64,000 nt of DNA from Adiantum capillus-veneris. Lineage: Eukaryota > Streptophyta > Polypodiopsida > Polypodiales > Pteridaceae. The position numbers were made by a program, and so were the translations under genes. The stretch lies in the NCBI GenBank assembly GCA_014529385.2, contig CM043960.1:122005043-122069042 (forward strand), written 5' to 3'. This document shows, one piece after another, positions 34,179-43,177 of this stretch. The notes under the pieces are model-generated. The model saw only the letters and a program-made list of their open reading frames with translations, searched no databases and was not told the DNA's origin. Numbering within the stretch: position 1 is the stretch's first letter; each line of letters opens with the position of its first letter.

Positions 34179-34523
34179 TCAACACTTTTTAGAGTGCCTA
34201 AGACATCTGTCTTTGACAAGCAATGCTTTGGAGGGACACTTTTCTAGACAATGATTCAACCTTCTTGTAGCACCCTTCGCAGGGTCAAGATTGGTTGGGT
34301 GCACAAATTGCATGCCATCAATTGTCAAGGAACTATCCCAAATGACTGCTTCATAATGTTGCAAATGTGTTTGTAGATACTCAATTGAGCAATCAACAAT
34401 TTGTTGGATACAAAACTTTGCATTAAACATTTCTGATAGCTCTGGTGCACGATGATGAGCACGAGTGTTGTATAGGAATGTGTATAATTTTTCTTCATAT
34501 GTATCCTCCCCTACATCGTCCAT
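34179..34523 (-). CDS. Hypothetical 114-aa reading frame, possibly a fragment
   Basis: The frame starts MDDVGEDTYEEKLYTFLYN and contains CIQQIVDCSIEYLQTHLQHY and a Cys/Lys-rich end. It is soluble-looking with predicted helical character and no signal peptide or membrane segment. It lies on the same strand as, and 260 bp upstream of, the fragment at 33451-33919, so both may be remnants of a decayed gene or mobile element. No family is recognised and expression is unproven. Confidence 0.25.
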   Translation of the reverse strand: MDDVGEDTYEEKLYTFLYNTRAHHRAPELSEMFNAKFCIQQIVDCSIEYLQTHLQHYEAVIWDSSLTIDGMQFVHPTNLDPAKGATRRLNHCLEKCPSKALLVKDRCLRHSKKC

Positions 34524-34594
34524 CTCTAGGACTATGTTTTACAAGTCTGAAAGAAACATCAAGACAAAGCTACTATTATATATGAAGGATATTT

Positions 34595-35101
34595 GGGATC
34601 ATAACCAAGCGAATAGGGAGCCTGGGGATTCCCTAAAGGTCTTTATTTTCTTGGTTCTGACCCACTTGTTTAGGACAACCGATGGCGTGATAAGAGTCTG
34701 AACTAAACGAGTAAGGGCCTGAAGAATCCCCCAGGGCCCATATTCGCTTAGTTCTGACCGACCAGCGTGATCATCTCGGTACAATCCATGCTATATCCAC
34801 CCCCATTCGGCATGGAGGATCAGAACCAAGCGAAGAGAGGCCTTGAAGGATTCTTCAGGCCCTTCTTCGGCTAAATTTTGACCAAAGTATCGTGTTGAAA
34901 CAGGTCACATGATGAGGGTCAGAACCTGGCGAATAATGGGTCTAAAGAATCCCCCCGGGCCTCTTTTTGCTTGGTTCTGATCCAAGAGATTATGTTGATA
35001 AAATTCATGGTATACCCGTCCATTCGGCACATAGGGTCAGATTCAAGTGAATGGGCCCTTTGGGAAATTATTTAGGTCCCTATTCGCCTGGTTTTGACCC
35101 T
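34595..35101. repeat. Array of five short hairpins in about 216-222-bp units
   Basis: Five imperfect inverted repeats of 66-70 bases lie at 34595-34663, 34694-34759, 34817-34883, 34916-34983 and 35033-35101. The left arm of each resembles ggtcagaaccaagcgaatag, and the right arm is its reverse complement. The loops are rich in gaagaatcccc. Spacing alternates 99 and about 120 bases, so the unit is a pair of hairpins with a period of 216-222. A spacer phrase (ccattcggca) recurs at about 34803 and 35021. Related arrays lie at 36573 and 38171-38537. Confidence 0.8.
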
Positions 35102-35107
35102 GTGTTG

Positions 35108-35242
35108 AGAGGCCTTGCGTGCCCATGCAAGAGGCTTAGTTATTCATTTAATACTCTGATTCAAGGCTTATTTGGGACAATGAATGAATAACAAAGCCTC
35201 GTGTGGCCATGCAAAAGACTTAGTTATTCATTTAATACTCTG
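35108..35242. repeat. Direct repeat of about 50 bp
   Basis: The sequence ending ggcttagttattcatttaatactctg at about 35158 recurs as gacttagttattcatttaatactctg ending at about 35242, with the preceding gcc(t/a)tgcgtg/tcgtgtggccatgcaa(g/a)ag also repeated. It is probably part of the same satellite-rich block as the hairpin array. Confidence 0.75.
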
Positions 35243-35587
35243 TCTAGGCATAGTTGGCTTAGTTATCAATAACTGATAGCGAAGCCATGTGTGACCATAG
35301 CCTATCTAAGCACACTCACTCATGATGCCCAAACATAGCATTAAATGAAAAACCATAGCCTTGCACGGTCAGACAAGGGGTCATTATTCCACAATGCTTT
35401 AAACCTCACAACCATGCCTGGAGAATCTCAACCCATTGTTACGATTTGTAACTATGCAAATTTTGGCGTCGCGTGATCACAAACAACATTACTGTGTTCC
35501 GACTTTGAAGACTACTCTCTCCTTGTGCCCTAACCCCGTGACGCAGGTGCGCACAGACATGAAACACACGTGCAGAGGAGAGCTAGC

Positions 35588-35589
<2 letters not shown>

Positions 35590-35663
<74 letters not shown>
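35590..35663. repeat. (GA)n microsatellite, 74 bp
   Basis: An uninterrupted AG/GA run follows gctagccc. A second, equally long run of the same phase lies 200 bp downstream at 35864-35934, so the two may derive from one duplicated locus. Confidence 0.95.
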
Positions 35664-35664
<1 letters not shown>

Positions 35665-35861
35665 GCACTATATAATCATGTTAATGTATAACGTGAGTTT
35701 GAAAGGAGAGGTACATTAAAATAAGGGGGTTTTATGTTCAATTTTGAAAAAAAAAATCATAAAATAAGGGGTCTTTTTATTCATTTATACATGTTAAAAG
35801 GGGAGTTTTTTAAAACCCCGCGAATGCACGTGATATAGGGGTGTACTGAATGGTGAACCCC

Positions 35862-35863
<2 letters not shown>

Positions 35864-35934
<71 letters not shown>
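35864..35934. repeat. (GA)n microsatellite, 71 bp
   Basis: An uninterrupted GA run follows gaaccccc. Apparent reverse-strand Leu-Ser repeat reading frames across it are a trivial consequence of the dinucleotide repeat. Confidence 0.95.
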
Positions 35935-35936
<2 letters not shown>

Positions 35937-35963
35937 TGTCTCTGCAACAATGGCACACAGGTG

Positions 35964-36150
35964 GATGGAGATGCAACAGGTAACAAACGCAAAGCTTTGG
36001 AGGTCGTTGAGAGCATCATCGCGAGAGATGGTTGAGAGCAAGATGGGGAAAAGGCGAAGGCAAGGGTGATGGCGACGCGACAGTAACAGACTCAAAGCTT
36101 TGGAGGTCGCTGAGAGTAAGATTGCAAAAAAGGCAAAGGCAAGGGAGGTT
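35964..36150. repeat. Degenerate tandem duplication, period 104
   Basis: The segment from 35964 (gatggagatgcaacagg) and that from 36068 (gatggcgacgcgacag) share caaagctttggaggtcg(t/c)tgagag and a aa(g/a)gcgaaggcaaggg-type end. Substitutions are frequent, so the duplication is older than the one at 36713. No convincing coding frame is conserved. Confidence 0.7.
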
Positions 36151-36572
36151 TGTTTCTCCTATTTGGAGATGGAGATCCCGAATGCAATGGTGATCGGTGT
36201 CTGATGCCAAACGATAACTCCAAAAGGACACGTGGGTTGTCCTCATACAAGGACAACCAATGTAAATGCAATAAACGGACTTAGATTCTCATGCAGTACG
36301 ATCAACCAACCACTATGAAACTAGAAATGATGCTTAGTAAAGAGGTGCATGGTGCAAAATTTAGAGGTAGCTAACCCCTCCTTTGAGCGTCAACTTGCCC
36401 CTGACTCGCATTTTAACTCTAACCCCACCCCAGCTTCAGGCAGTGAGCAAAAAATAAAAGGACAAGGACTCCCACCCACTTGCCGCGTCCTCTTTTGCCT
36501 CGCTTTCTTGATGCAGATCTCTACATAGTGAAAAGGTATCCTATTATTCTTTTATGCAGTTCAAATTTTCAA

Positions 36573-36637
36573 GGTCAGTACCAAGCGTATAGGGGAGGCA
36601 TAACTGTGTTTGGTGCTCTTATTTGCTTGGTACTTAC
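36573..36637. repeat. Isolated hairpin repeat of the 34.6/38.2-kb family
   Basis: ggtcagtaccaagcgtatag at the left and cttatttgcttggtacttac at the right form an imperfect inverted repeat of about 65 bases. It matches the arms of the arrays at 34595-35101 and 38171-38537, and the gtac variant of the arms links it to the 38-kb copies. Confidence 0.7.
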
Positions 36638-36712
36638 TATATTCCTTGCAACTGTGTTTGCCGCTTGGAGACCCTTATGTGAAAGGGACATTCTCTCACA
36701 GAATGTGGGTTT

Positions 36713-36928
36713 TTCGTTATGCTGTTCGTAGAGATGGCTCGTGGAAAGGCCACGCCTAGAAGAGTGACAGGTGAGTCCTTGCATGCTCAAGCAAGAAGAC
36801 GCCAATACGAAGTGCACAGATTCGTTATGCTGTTCGTAGAGATGGCTCGTGGAAAGGCCACGCCTAGAAGAGTGACAGGTGAGTCCTTGCATGCTCAAGC
36901 AAGAAGACGCCAATACGAAGTGCACAGA
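36713..36928. repeat. Apparently identical 108-bp tandem duplication
   Basis: Copies 36713-36820 and 36821-36928 both start ttcgttatgctgttcg and end gaagtgcacaga, and I see no difference between them. The period is 36 codons exactly, so a + strand frame at 36719-37000 repeats a basic, Arg-rich 36-residue unit. The lack of divergence means a very recent event. Whether the frame is translated is unknown. Confidence 0.9.
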
Positions 36929-37321
36929 TGCGTCCTACAAGAGCTGCGTAGGATCGAAAGGCACATGCAACCGGCCATTCCAAGGCTTCCTTTTCAATGA
37001 GTGGTACGAGAGATATGCAAGCATTGAAGAGTGGGCATGCAATGGGCCAACAATGCTCTTCTTTGCTTGCAGAGATTAGAAAGGACTACCTGGTTGAATT
37101 CTTTAGTGATAGCTATATCCTAGTGGCCTATGTGCATTGTGTCACAATTATGCCCAGGGATTTGGACACTCCACAGGTTGTGTTTTCTCTATGCTGGGCT
37201 GCTTCAGCTAGTGCCAATTTGGGACACCAGGACAATGGATATTCTTAACATCCCCCCCCCCCCCCCCTCCATTCTCGAGCGCGACAAGTAGAGCCTTCAA
37301 GGGTTGCGAGCAACAGTGCAC

Positions 37322-37850
37322 ACGATCACGGGTCGAGAGACAGGAGCTTGAACATGCCAGGGACGAGCCCGCACAGGTAGAGCTAGAGCCCACGAAGGAG
37401 GAGCTTGAACATGCCAAGGAGGAGCCTGAACCCATCAGGGACGAGCCCGCACAGGTAGAGCTAGAGTCCACAAGGGAGGAGCTCGCCGGTTTAGAGCCCG
37501 AGCCAACTAGAGAGGAGCCCACAGAGGTAGACGGAGAGCCCACCAGGGAGGAGCCTGCGCGGTTTAGAGCCTGAGCCAACTAGAGAGAAGACCGCAGAGG
37601 TAGACCCAGAGCCCACCAGGGAGTAGCCAGGCAGAGAGGAGCCCATAGAGGTAGAACCAGAGCCCACCAAGGAGGAGCCAGTCAGAGAGGAGCCCGTAGA
37701 GGTAGACTCGGAGTCCACCAGGGAGGAGCTAGTAAGAGAGAGTCCCACACACATAGAGCCAGAGTCCACCAGGGAGGAGCCCACCAATTCAGAGCTTGAG
37801 CCAGTCAAAGCAGAGCCCGCACAAGTAGAGCCAGAGACATCTCAAGAAAA
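37322..37850 (+). repeat. Coding-like minisatellite, units of about 36 bp
   Basis: Degenerate units such as gagcccaccagggaggagcc repeat across 0.5 kb, after a C-rich run at 37253-37268. One + strand frame is open from at least 37370 to about 37574 and reads Glu/Pro/Thr-rich units (EPTREEP, RDEPAQVELE). It then falls into stops, and other frames take over the repeat. There is no ATG in that frame within the repeat. It is either a minisatellite or the repeat domain of a decayed acidic protein. Confidence 0.7.
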
Positions 37851-38130
37851 GCAAGAGGCAACATCTTCTTCACAAGGGCTAGCCAGCGTAAAGCAACGAC
37901 AAGCTAGCAAAGAGCAAGCATGTGTGCCATAAGACTGGCATCTTGTAGAGAAAATCAATGAAGAAAACAAAGAGGAACTACAAGCGCTAGCCAATTCAGC
38001 CCCTCTTCGAATATAGACTCATCTACCCAAAAGGTCAAAGGCGGACTCCGTTTTCAACATCGATCGACAAGATTTTCTTTACATGCGTGATTTCTCCAAC
38101 GCCAACGGGACGGATGCAGTCGTCCACATT

Positions 38131-38537
38131 GCTATGTGGTAAGGATCAAGTTCATTATGCGACGATGTTGGGGTCAGTACCAAGTGAATAGGGACCCTTT
38201 GATATATTCAAGGTCGCTATTCGCTCGGTATTGACTTGTGTTTTTTTGGCACTTAGTGTTAAAACCAAGCGAATAGGGATCTAAATGACCATTTCAAGAA
38301 TTGTATATCTTTTTTCTGACCCATGTCTTTGCACGCTATCTCGCTATGTGGTAAGCTTTAATAAGTTCATTATGTCACGGTGCTAGGGTCAGTACCAAGT
38401 GGATAGAGATTCTTGGAAATTTTTAAGGCCACTACTCACTCGGTATTGACACATGTTTTTTTGGCAGTGAGGGATAGAACCAAGCGATTAGGGACTTATA
38501 TGACCATTTCAAGAACTGTATTCGCTTCGTTCTGACC
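38131..38537. repeat. Second hairpin array, two units of about 215 bp
   Basis: Four hairpins at 38171-38235, 38255-38322, 38386-38450 and 38472-38537 have arms like gtcagtaccaagtgaatag / attcgctcggtattgac. The two units, from 38131 (gctatgtggtaaggatc) and 38344 (gctatgtggtaagcttt), repeat with a period of about 213-215, and each holds two hairpins. This mirrors the organisation at 34595-35101. Confidence 0.8.
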
Positions 38538-40543
38538 TATATCTATATATCCAATAACCAATATCTAATTGCTGACATTTTTGCATGTTAGGTACGCTAT
38601 CTCGCTTCTGCCCACAAACGTGCAAGAAAAAATATATGTAATAGATCTGCTTATATATCCTATGCTTCAGAAAAGTGAAATGTCATTTTTGACACTATTG
38701 GACTGGTTTAGCAGAGTAAATTGAGATCTAGCGCACAAAATTATTAAATTGAACAAAATTATTATTGTTTTTTTATATTTCTCAACGAGTTTTGCTCTAA
38801 AATGCCGATTTTCAACATAACGCTAGCCTCTTCTTCATTGGTCGAGCGCCACTCTCTCTCTAGAACTAAAAGACCCGAAAGTGATTCCAACTTTCTCCTA
38901 ATGTATCACTCTCATAATATTTAGGTTAGATTTTGCCAAATGATGATCAGGAGATGAAGGCTTTGAATCTGATTTTGCAAAATGCATGTGGAGTCCAAAG
39001 GGATTTGATGTTTTGGATATTTTTCTTGCTAAATTTGTAGTCTTTGATGAGCGGGATGACTGAATTGCAAAGAGATGACTATTTTGAGTTTAATTTACCG
39101 AGAATGATGGATATTGAAGAGGAGATGTTTGTAGAGCATTTGGATCATTTTTTTTTAATGGTTCTTGGAATCAATTTGTTTTCTTCTTGAGAAGATGTTT
39201 TGAAGATATGTTTGATGAATTTCAGACGTGCAAAGAGATACAGTTTTCAGTAGTGTAGAATTTAGGAGTGCAAATTTCAGGGATGCAAAGGATCCTAAAC
39301 CTGAATTTGTCTATTTTTACTAATTTTTGGTGGAGTAAGGCTTGATCATAGAACATTGGTTCTACAAGTTTGTTTTGTATGAGCTCTCATGGATGATGAT
39401 TTACTTGATGGGTTTCCAACCTTGACATGTTGCCAATAAATGATGCATTTGTAAATCACTCTTGATAGTGAGGTAGTGCACAAATTGGGAGGCACTTCAC
39501 TTTGCACTCTATATAGTTATTATTGCTGAGTTTTTTTGAACAAGGGATTTGTGGGTATCGAGTCAAAAGTTTTTGCTGGGAAAAACTTTTTACCACCGGA
39601 TTGTGCCAGGTGTTGAATGGTGTTTTGGGCATACCTTCTTAGGCTAAGGATGTTACTTTAATGTAGACACTCAAGGATATACCTTAATTCCCGTTTTTGG
39701 ATATTGAGCAGTTTTCAGAAACTTGAAAGTTGTAACTCGTATCTTTATGGGAAGAGAAGCAACCTATGGGAATGTGTGTATGGAAGAGGATGAAGGTTTT
39801 GTGAGTTGTCACTTTCAGATTCTCTGTAATTGCGTTTCGGTCATGATTTAGTAATGTAGGTTACTCACTGTTTTTTGATTTCTGTTTGTGTACGAAAATG
39901 CCATGATATAAAGGATTTTGTGAACGAAGAGGTTTCTTATTGTCTTTCTAGGGCATTGGGATGATAGACAATAACAAATTGATACAAACATCGTCCTCTG
40001 TCTTGCACAATCGAATGACACCCATACATGATTATCAAGTCAATAGTGCACTTCAATTTTTACACTTTGTTGATGCTTTTTGTATTCTTAGAGTTTTCAA
40101 TGCTTCTAGTAGTTTAATTTAGTTACATGTTTTTTCCTCTTTGGCACATACTCGATCTCGATCATTATATGTATATAATGGATACTTACAATTAAGCAAT
40201 GCAACATATGTATTGCAGTACTCAATGCAATATTATTTTAATAAAATGTCATCGGTCCACTTCTAAATTTCATATCTACTAGATTGCTTTCTTTTTGTGT
40301 TCGCTATTTATTACTTCCTTATTAATGTACTTGTTTTAAATCCACAAGATCACTCTTCTACATCTGCTTATTCTCCTTTCCACTTGCCTAACTCCATAGC
40401 AATTCGAAACTAAGATCTCTTTCAACCATTGCAGTTAAATTGTTAATGTCTTCTCATATGCGTGGTGATTTGTTTGTAAATTATATATAGTTTTCAAATT
40501 ACTACTTCATTATTTCAATGTCCTCAATTTTATGTCTGTTTAA
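38538..40543. other. AT-rich gene-free region
   Basis: No coding frame of note occurs. Sequence near 39720-39780 repeats a phrase found near 25895-25955, so this is probably a copy of the same decayed dispersed repeat that fills 25.7-30.2 kb. gypsy-2 begins at 40549. Confidence 0.5.
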
Positions 40544-40548
40544 TCGTT

Positions 40549-41135
40549 TGTGCGCTCCTTGCTGCACTGTCGAAGCAAGGGACTTGCCGATACACCGTGT
40601 GCGAGCCACAAATGGCTCCAAGCACACAACAAGACTAATCTAGCAAGCTCAAGAGAGCAAAGGGTGTGTCACTCACCGCTCTACGCTCGCCTTCGTGGTG
40701 GATTCCTCGCCGCGATGAAGAAGAAGCTGCAGTCGTGCCGCACTCAACCGCTTCGCCGCCGTCGTGCCTTCGTAATGCTCGATCGCACATACACTCTCCC
40801 TCTCTCTCTCTCTCTCACATACACACACACACAAGGAGATGAAGAAGAAGAAGATGGAGATGGAGATGGAGCAAGAGCACTCTTCTATTGCACAAATGAG
40901 AGAATAAGTGAATTTTAGGTTTAGTTGGATTTTATATGAGCTCACCCCATTCACACTTGGGCGCCCATGCTTAGCCAACTAATCCCTTGAATGTCCCGGT
41001 TAGAGTGCACCTCTCATCGGCGATCACTCTTACCCTTTTCCTATTGGTCCGACAAGACCGGTACCTGACTCTACCAAATACATAATACATGTCCGTCGTA
41101 GGTGATGGGGTGTCCGTGAGCCGTGAGGGTTAACA
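40549..41135 (-). repeat. gypsy-2 left LTR (3' LTR)
   Basis: The + strand starts tgtgcgctccttgctgc and ends ccgtgagggttaaca. It is the same family as 1726-2315 but lacks that copy's ttccttgcattgaca signature. It differs from the right LTR by scattered substitutions, so the insertion is older than copia-2. Confidence 0.95.
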
Positions 41136-41148
41136 TGCCCCCCTTCCT
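41136..41148 (-). other. gypsy-2 polypurine tract
   Basis: Read on the - strand, aggaaggggggca lies directly before the TGTTA start of the 3' LTR, the normal place for the plus-strand primer. An almost identical tract occurs 2 kb upstream at 43157-43170. Confidence 0.8.
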
Positions 41149-42508
41149 GATATAGATTCCATCCTCGGAAGCTATTGAGTTGAAGCTCATTCGTCGAGGT
41201 GGAAGAGCATTTGAGATGAATGTCCTTAGCCTTCTTCAGTCACTGCAAAATCAAACAACATTGGCATAGTAATTGCATTCTCATAAGTGAGTAAAAAGCA
41301 TATGCAGTTTTAGGTAGACAAATTGATTGGTAAAAGAATTTCAAACAATTTGTCAGCAATGAACATTAAATTGCAATGTAATCAAATGCATAAACACATG
41401 TAAAGGTAAAAAATTAAACAAGTATGGGGTCGCTAATTTGACGGTCGAAAGGCACTAGAGATCGAATATTAATACCATGGGTAAGCTTCTTAATTTTTTG
41501 TGGTTAATTAAGTTGTTTAATCGCGAGAGCCAAGTATTCATGTTCGAGGGTTGACTAGAGGCTATATCTAGAAGACCTTGTAGTTAATCTACCATAAAAG
41601 GAATTTCTCATGAAATCATCGCCTGACTGATTACTTTTTCTTTGACCCCCCAAAGTCTTTTCACATTGATTCAATTTGATGTGTGTGCTTATTTTGTATG
41701 CCTTGGGTTTTTTGCTTTTCAAGGAAAAGCGCCCACACTGGGAACCTCTAGGGCTCTAGTACCGTAGGCAATACATGTGAGTGAAGTACCAAATCAAGCT
41801 GAGATTTCTCTTCCAGCTTAAGATTTTACAGTGTGGCACTTTGATTTTTTGTTTGTTCATTTTCAACATTTTAATTTTGTAACTTTGGGGGGTCATATAA
41901 CACTGATACACCTCCCCAAGCTCATCACACTAGTTAACTCCCTTTATAATACTTAAGCTAAAGGTCAATAGGGTCAAGCCCACTAGAAAGCCCTAGTACA
42001 TTTCACACAATGCTGCCTAAATCGGATTAAGAACCTGAGTAACCATTGATTATTAGGAAGGCATTCCCCATGGTATTAAGAGAAGATTTCTAACACCTAA
42101 CTTGGTCAAACTAGCTTAGTCCGACTGCTTGATTTTTAAACCTAGACAAGTGATTATGACAAAAAATTTCATTGAATTAAATGTTTGATACTAAGCAAAT
42201 GCGGTGAATATTAGGCTACCAATCACAATTAAAGCAGACAATCATAGATGCAAAAAAGATAAGGGGCAATGCTAATGGACAAGAAACACCTGTTTGTGTC
42301 GATGGTCGCGCTTGATTTGAAGAGTGAGTCGAGATAAAGATTCCATGAAGGTCCAAATCCTACCAATAGCAACACGCTCCTGTACACACTAGGAAACAAA
42401 AGGAATACCTCCAGGAGGCACATTAGTGGAAAAAGGTACCAACACTTATTGAACACAACAAAAAACATAAGGAATTCTAACCTAATTATTTACACTCCCC
42501 CTAGAGAG
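41149..42508 (-). other. gypsy-2 3' noncoding region with a hydrophobic frame
   Basis: The region is largely noncoding and is conserved with gypsy-1 19600-20060 over 41990-42440. A 79-codon - strand frame at 42229-42468 begins with a hydrophobic stretch (MCLLEVFLLFPSVYRS after 15 residues) that is also readable in gypsy-1 from 19628, before the frames diverge. It could be a small membrane peptide or simply conserved noncoding sequence. Nothing shows it is translated. Confidence 0.45.
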
Positions 42509-42967
42509 TCAAGGGAATAGGATATTGTAGAGGTTGGGGGGAAACCCTAAGGCTAAACCCCTATCCTCGTCGTCGAGATAAACAAAGTCATCATCCATGA
42601 GACCATATGTGCCATCCGTGTAGTCGTGTAAATTTTCTTCTTCATCATAGGTGCCCATGTTTACTAAGAAGGTCACTAGACGCCTATAGTCATCTTGGTC
42701 AAAAGGGTAGGCTTGTGCAATGGGAGAAACGCTCTCTACTAAGTATGGATCAGACGTGGTCAAGAGACGTATCAGCCATTCTAACTCCTCAAAATTCCTC
42801 TCATATACTAGCGTACCTATCAAATCCCATTCACATGCAAGCACTGGAAAGACCATGTGAAATATTTGTGAAAAGTAACGAGGGTACCTCTCACCCAAGG
42901 CAGGAGTGGATGACTCTAGCGTACTAGCCATATCTGTACACGCAAATAGATGATGGTTAGAGTGCAA
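42509..42967 (-). CDS. Extra 152-aa reading frame between pol and 3' LTR
   Basis: This frame lies where env-like genes are found in some Athila-type elements. The product is strongly acidic at its C-terminal half (YDEEENLHDY, MDDDFVYLDDEDRG). It contains a helical middle (YFSQIFHMVFPVLACEWDL, LEWLIRLL). It has no signal peptide or convincing membrane segment, so it is not an obvious envelope protein. A second Met (codon 13) is a possible start. It is unbroken although pol is damaged. gypsy-1 lacks it. No family is recognised. Confidence 0.55.
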   Translation of the reverse strand: MHSNHHLFACTDMASTLESSTPALGERYPRYFSQIFHMVFPVLACEWDLIGTLVYERNFEELEWLIRLLTTSDPYLVESVSPIAQAYPFDQDDYRRLVTFLVNMGTYDEEENLHDYTDGTYGLMDDDFVYLDDEDRGLALGFPPNLYNILFP

Positions 42968-43156
42968 ATATTACAAGGGTCGTGTTCTTGTGCATAATTT
43001 GTTTTTATGATTTGTGTTATGGCTCTTGCTCTTTTACTTTTTTATCTTGTTTTTGTGAGTATAAGGCTTTATTTATACATTCCCTAAGATTGGAGATTAA
43101 GAGCTCAGGGAGAAAGGTTGAGAGGGAAGCAAGTGAATAATGGATGTCCACAAACA

Positions 43157-43170
43157 CTCCCCCCTTCCTT
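43157..43170 (-). other. Second polypurine-like tract after pol
   Basis: On the - strand aaggaaggggggag follows the end of the last pol frame and nearly repeats the terminal polypurine tract at 41136-41148. It is conserved in gypsy-1 at 19284-19297. It could be an internal plus-strand priming site. Confidence 0.4.
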
Positions 43171-43177
43171 GGGTAGA

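Noticed and set aside
34595..35101. CRISPR-like array
   Set aside because: Units are long, themselves palindromic and diverged, with no constant repeat and unique spacers, and the DNA is plant nuclear. A hairpin satellite explains them better.
36480..36731. 83-aa frame with a membrane-like segment
   Set aside because: The hydrophobic part comes from translating the hairpin repeat at 36573-36637, and the end is in the 108-bp duplication. There is no homologue I recognise.
37208..37808. Two long reverse-strand frames of Gly-Ser-Ser-Leu repeats
   Set aside because: They are antisense readings of the minisatellite. The + strand acidic reading fits the unit at least as well, and neither has a start with support.
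42229..42468. Envelope protein of gypsy-2
   Set aside because: The frame is only 79 codons, lacks a surface domain or cleavage site, and the corresponding gypsy-1 sequence changes frame after about 30 codons. Conserved noncoding sequence is as likely.
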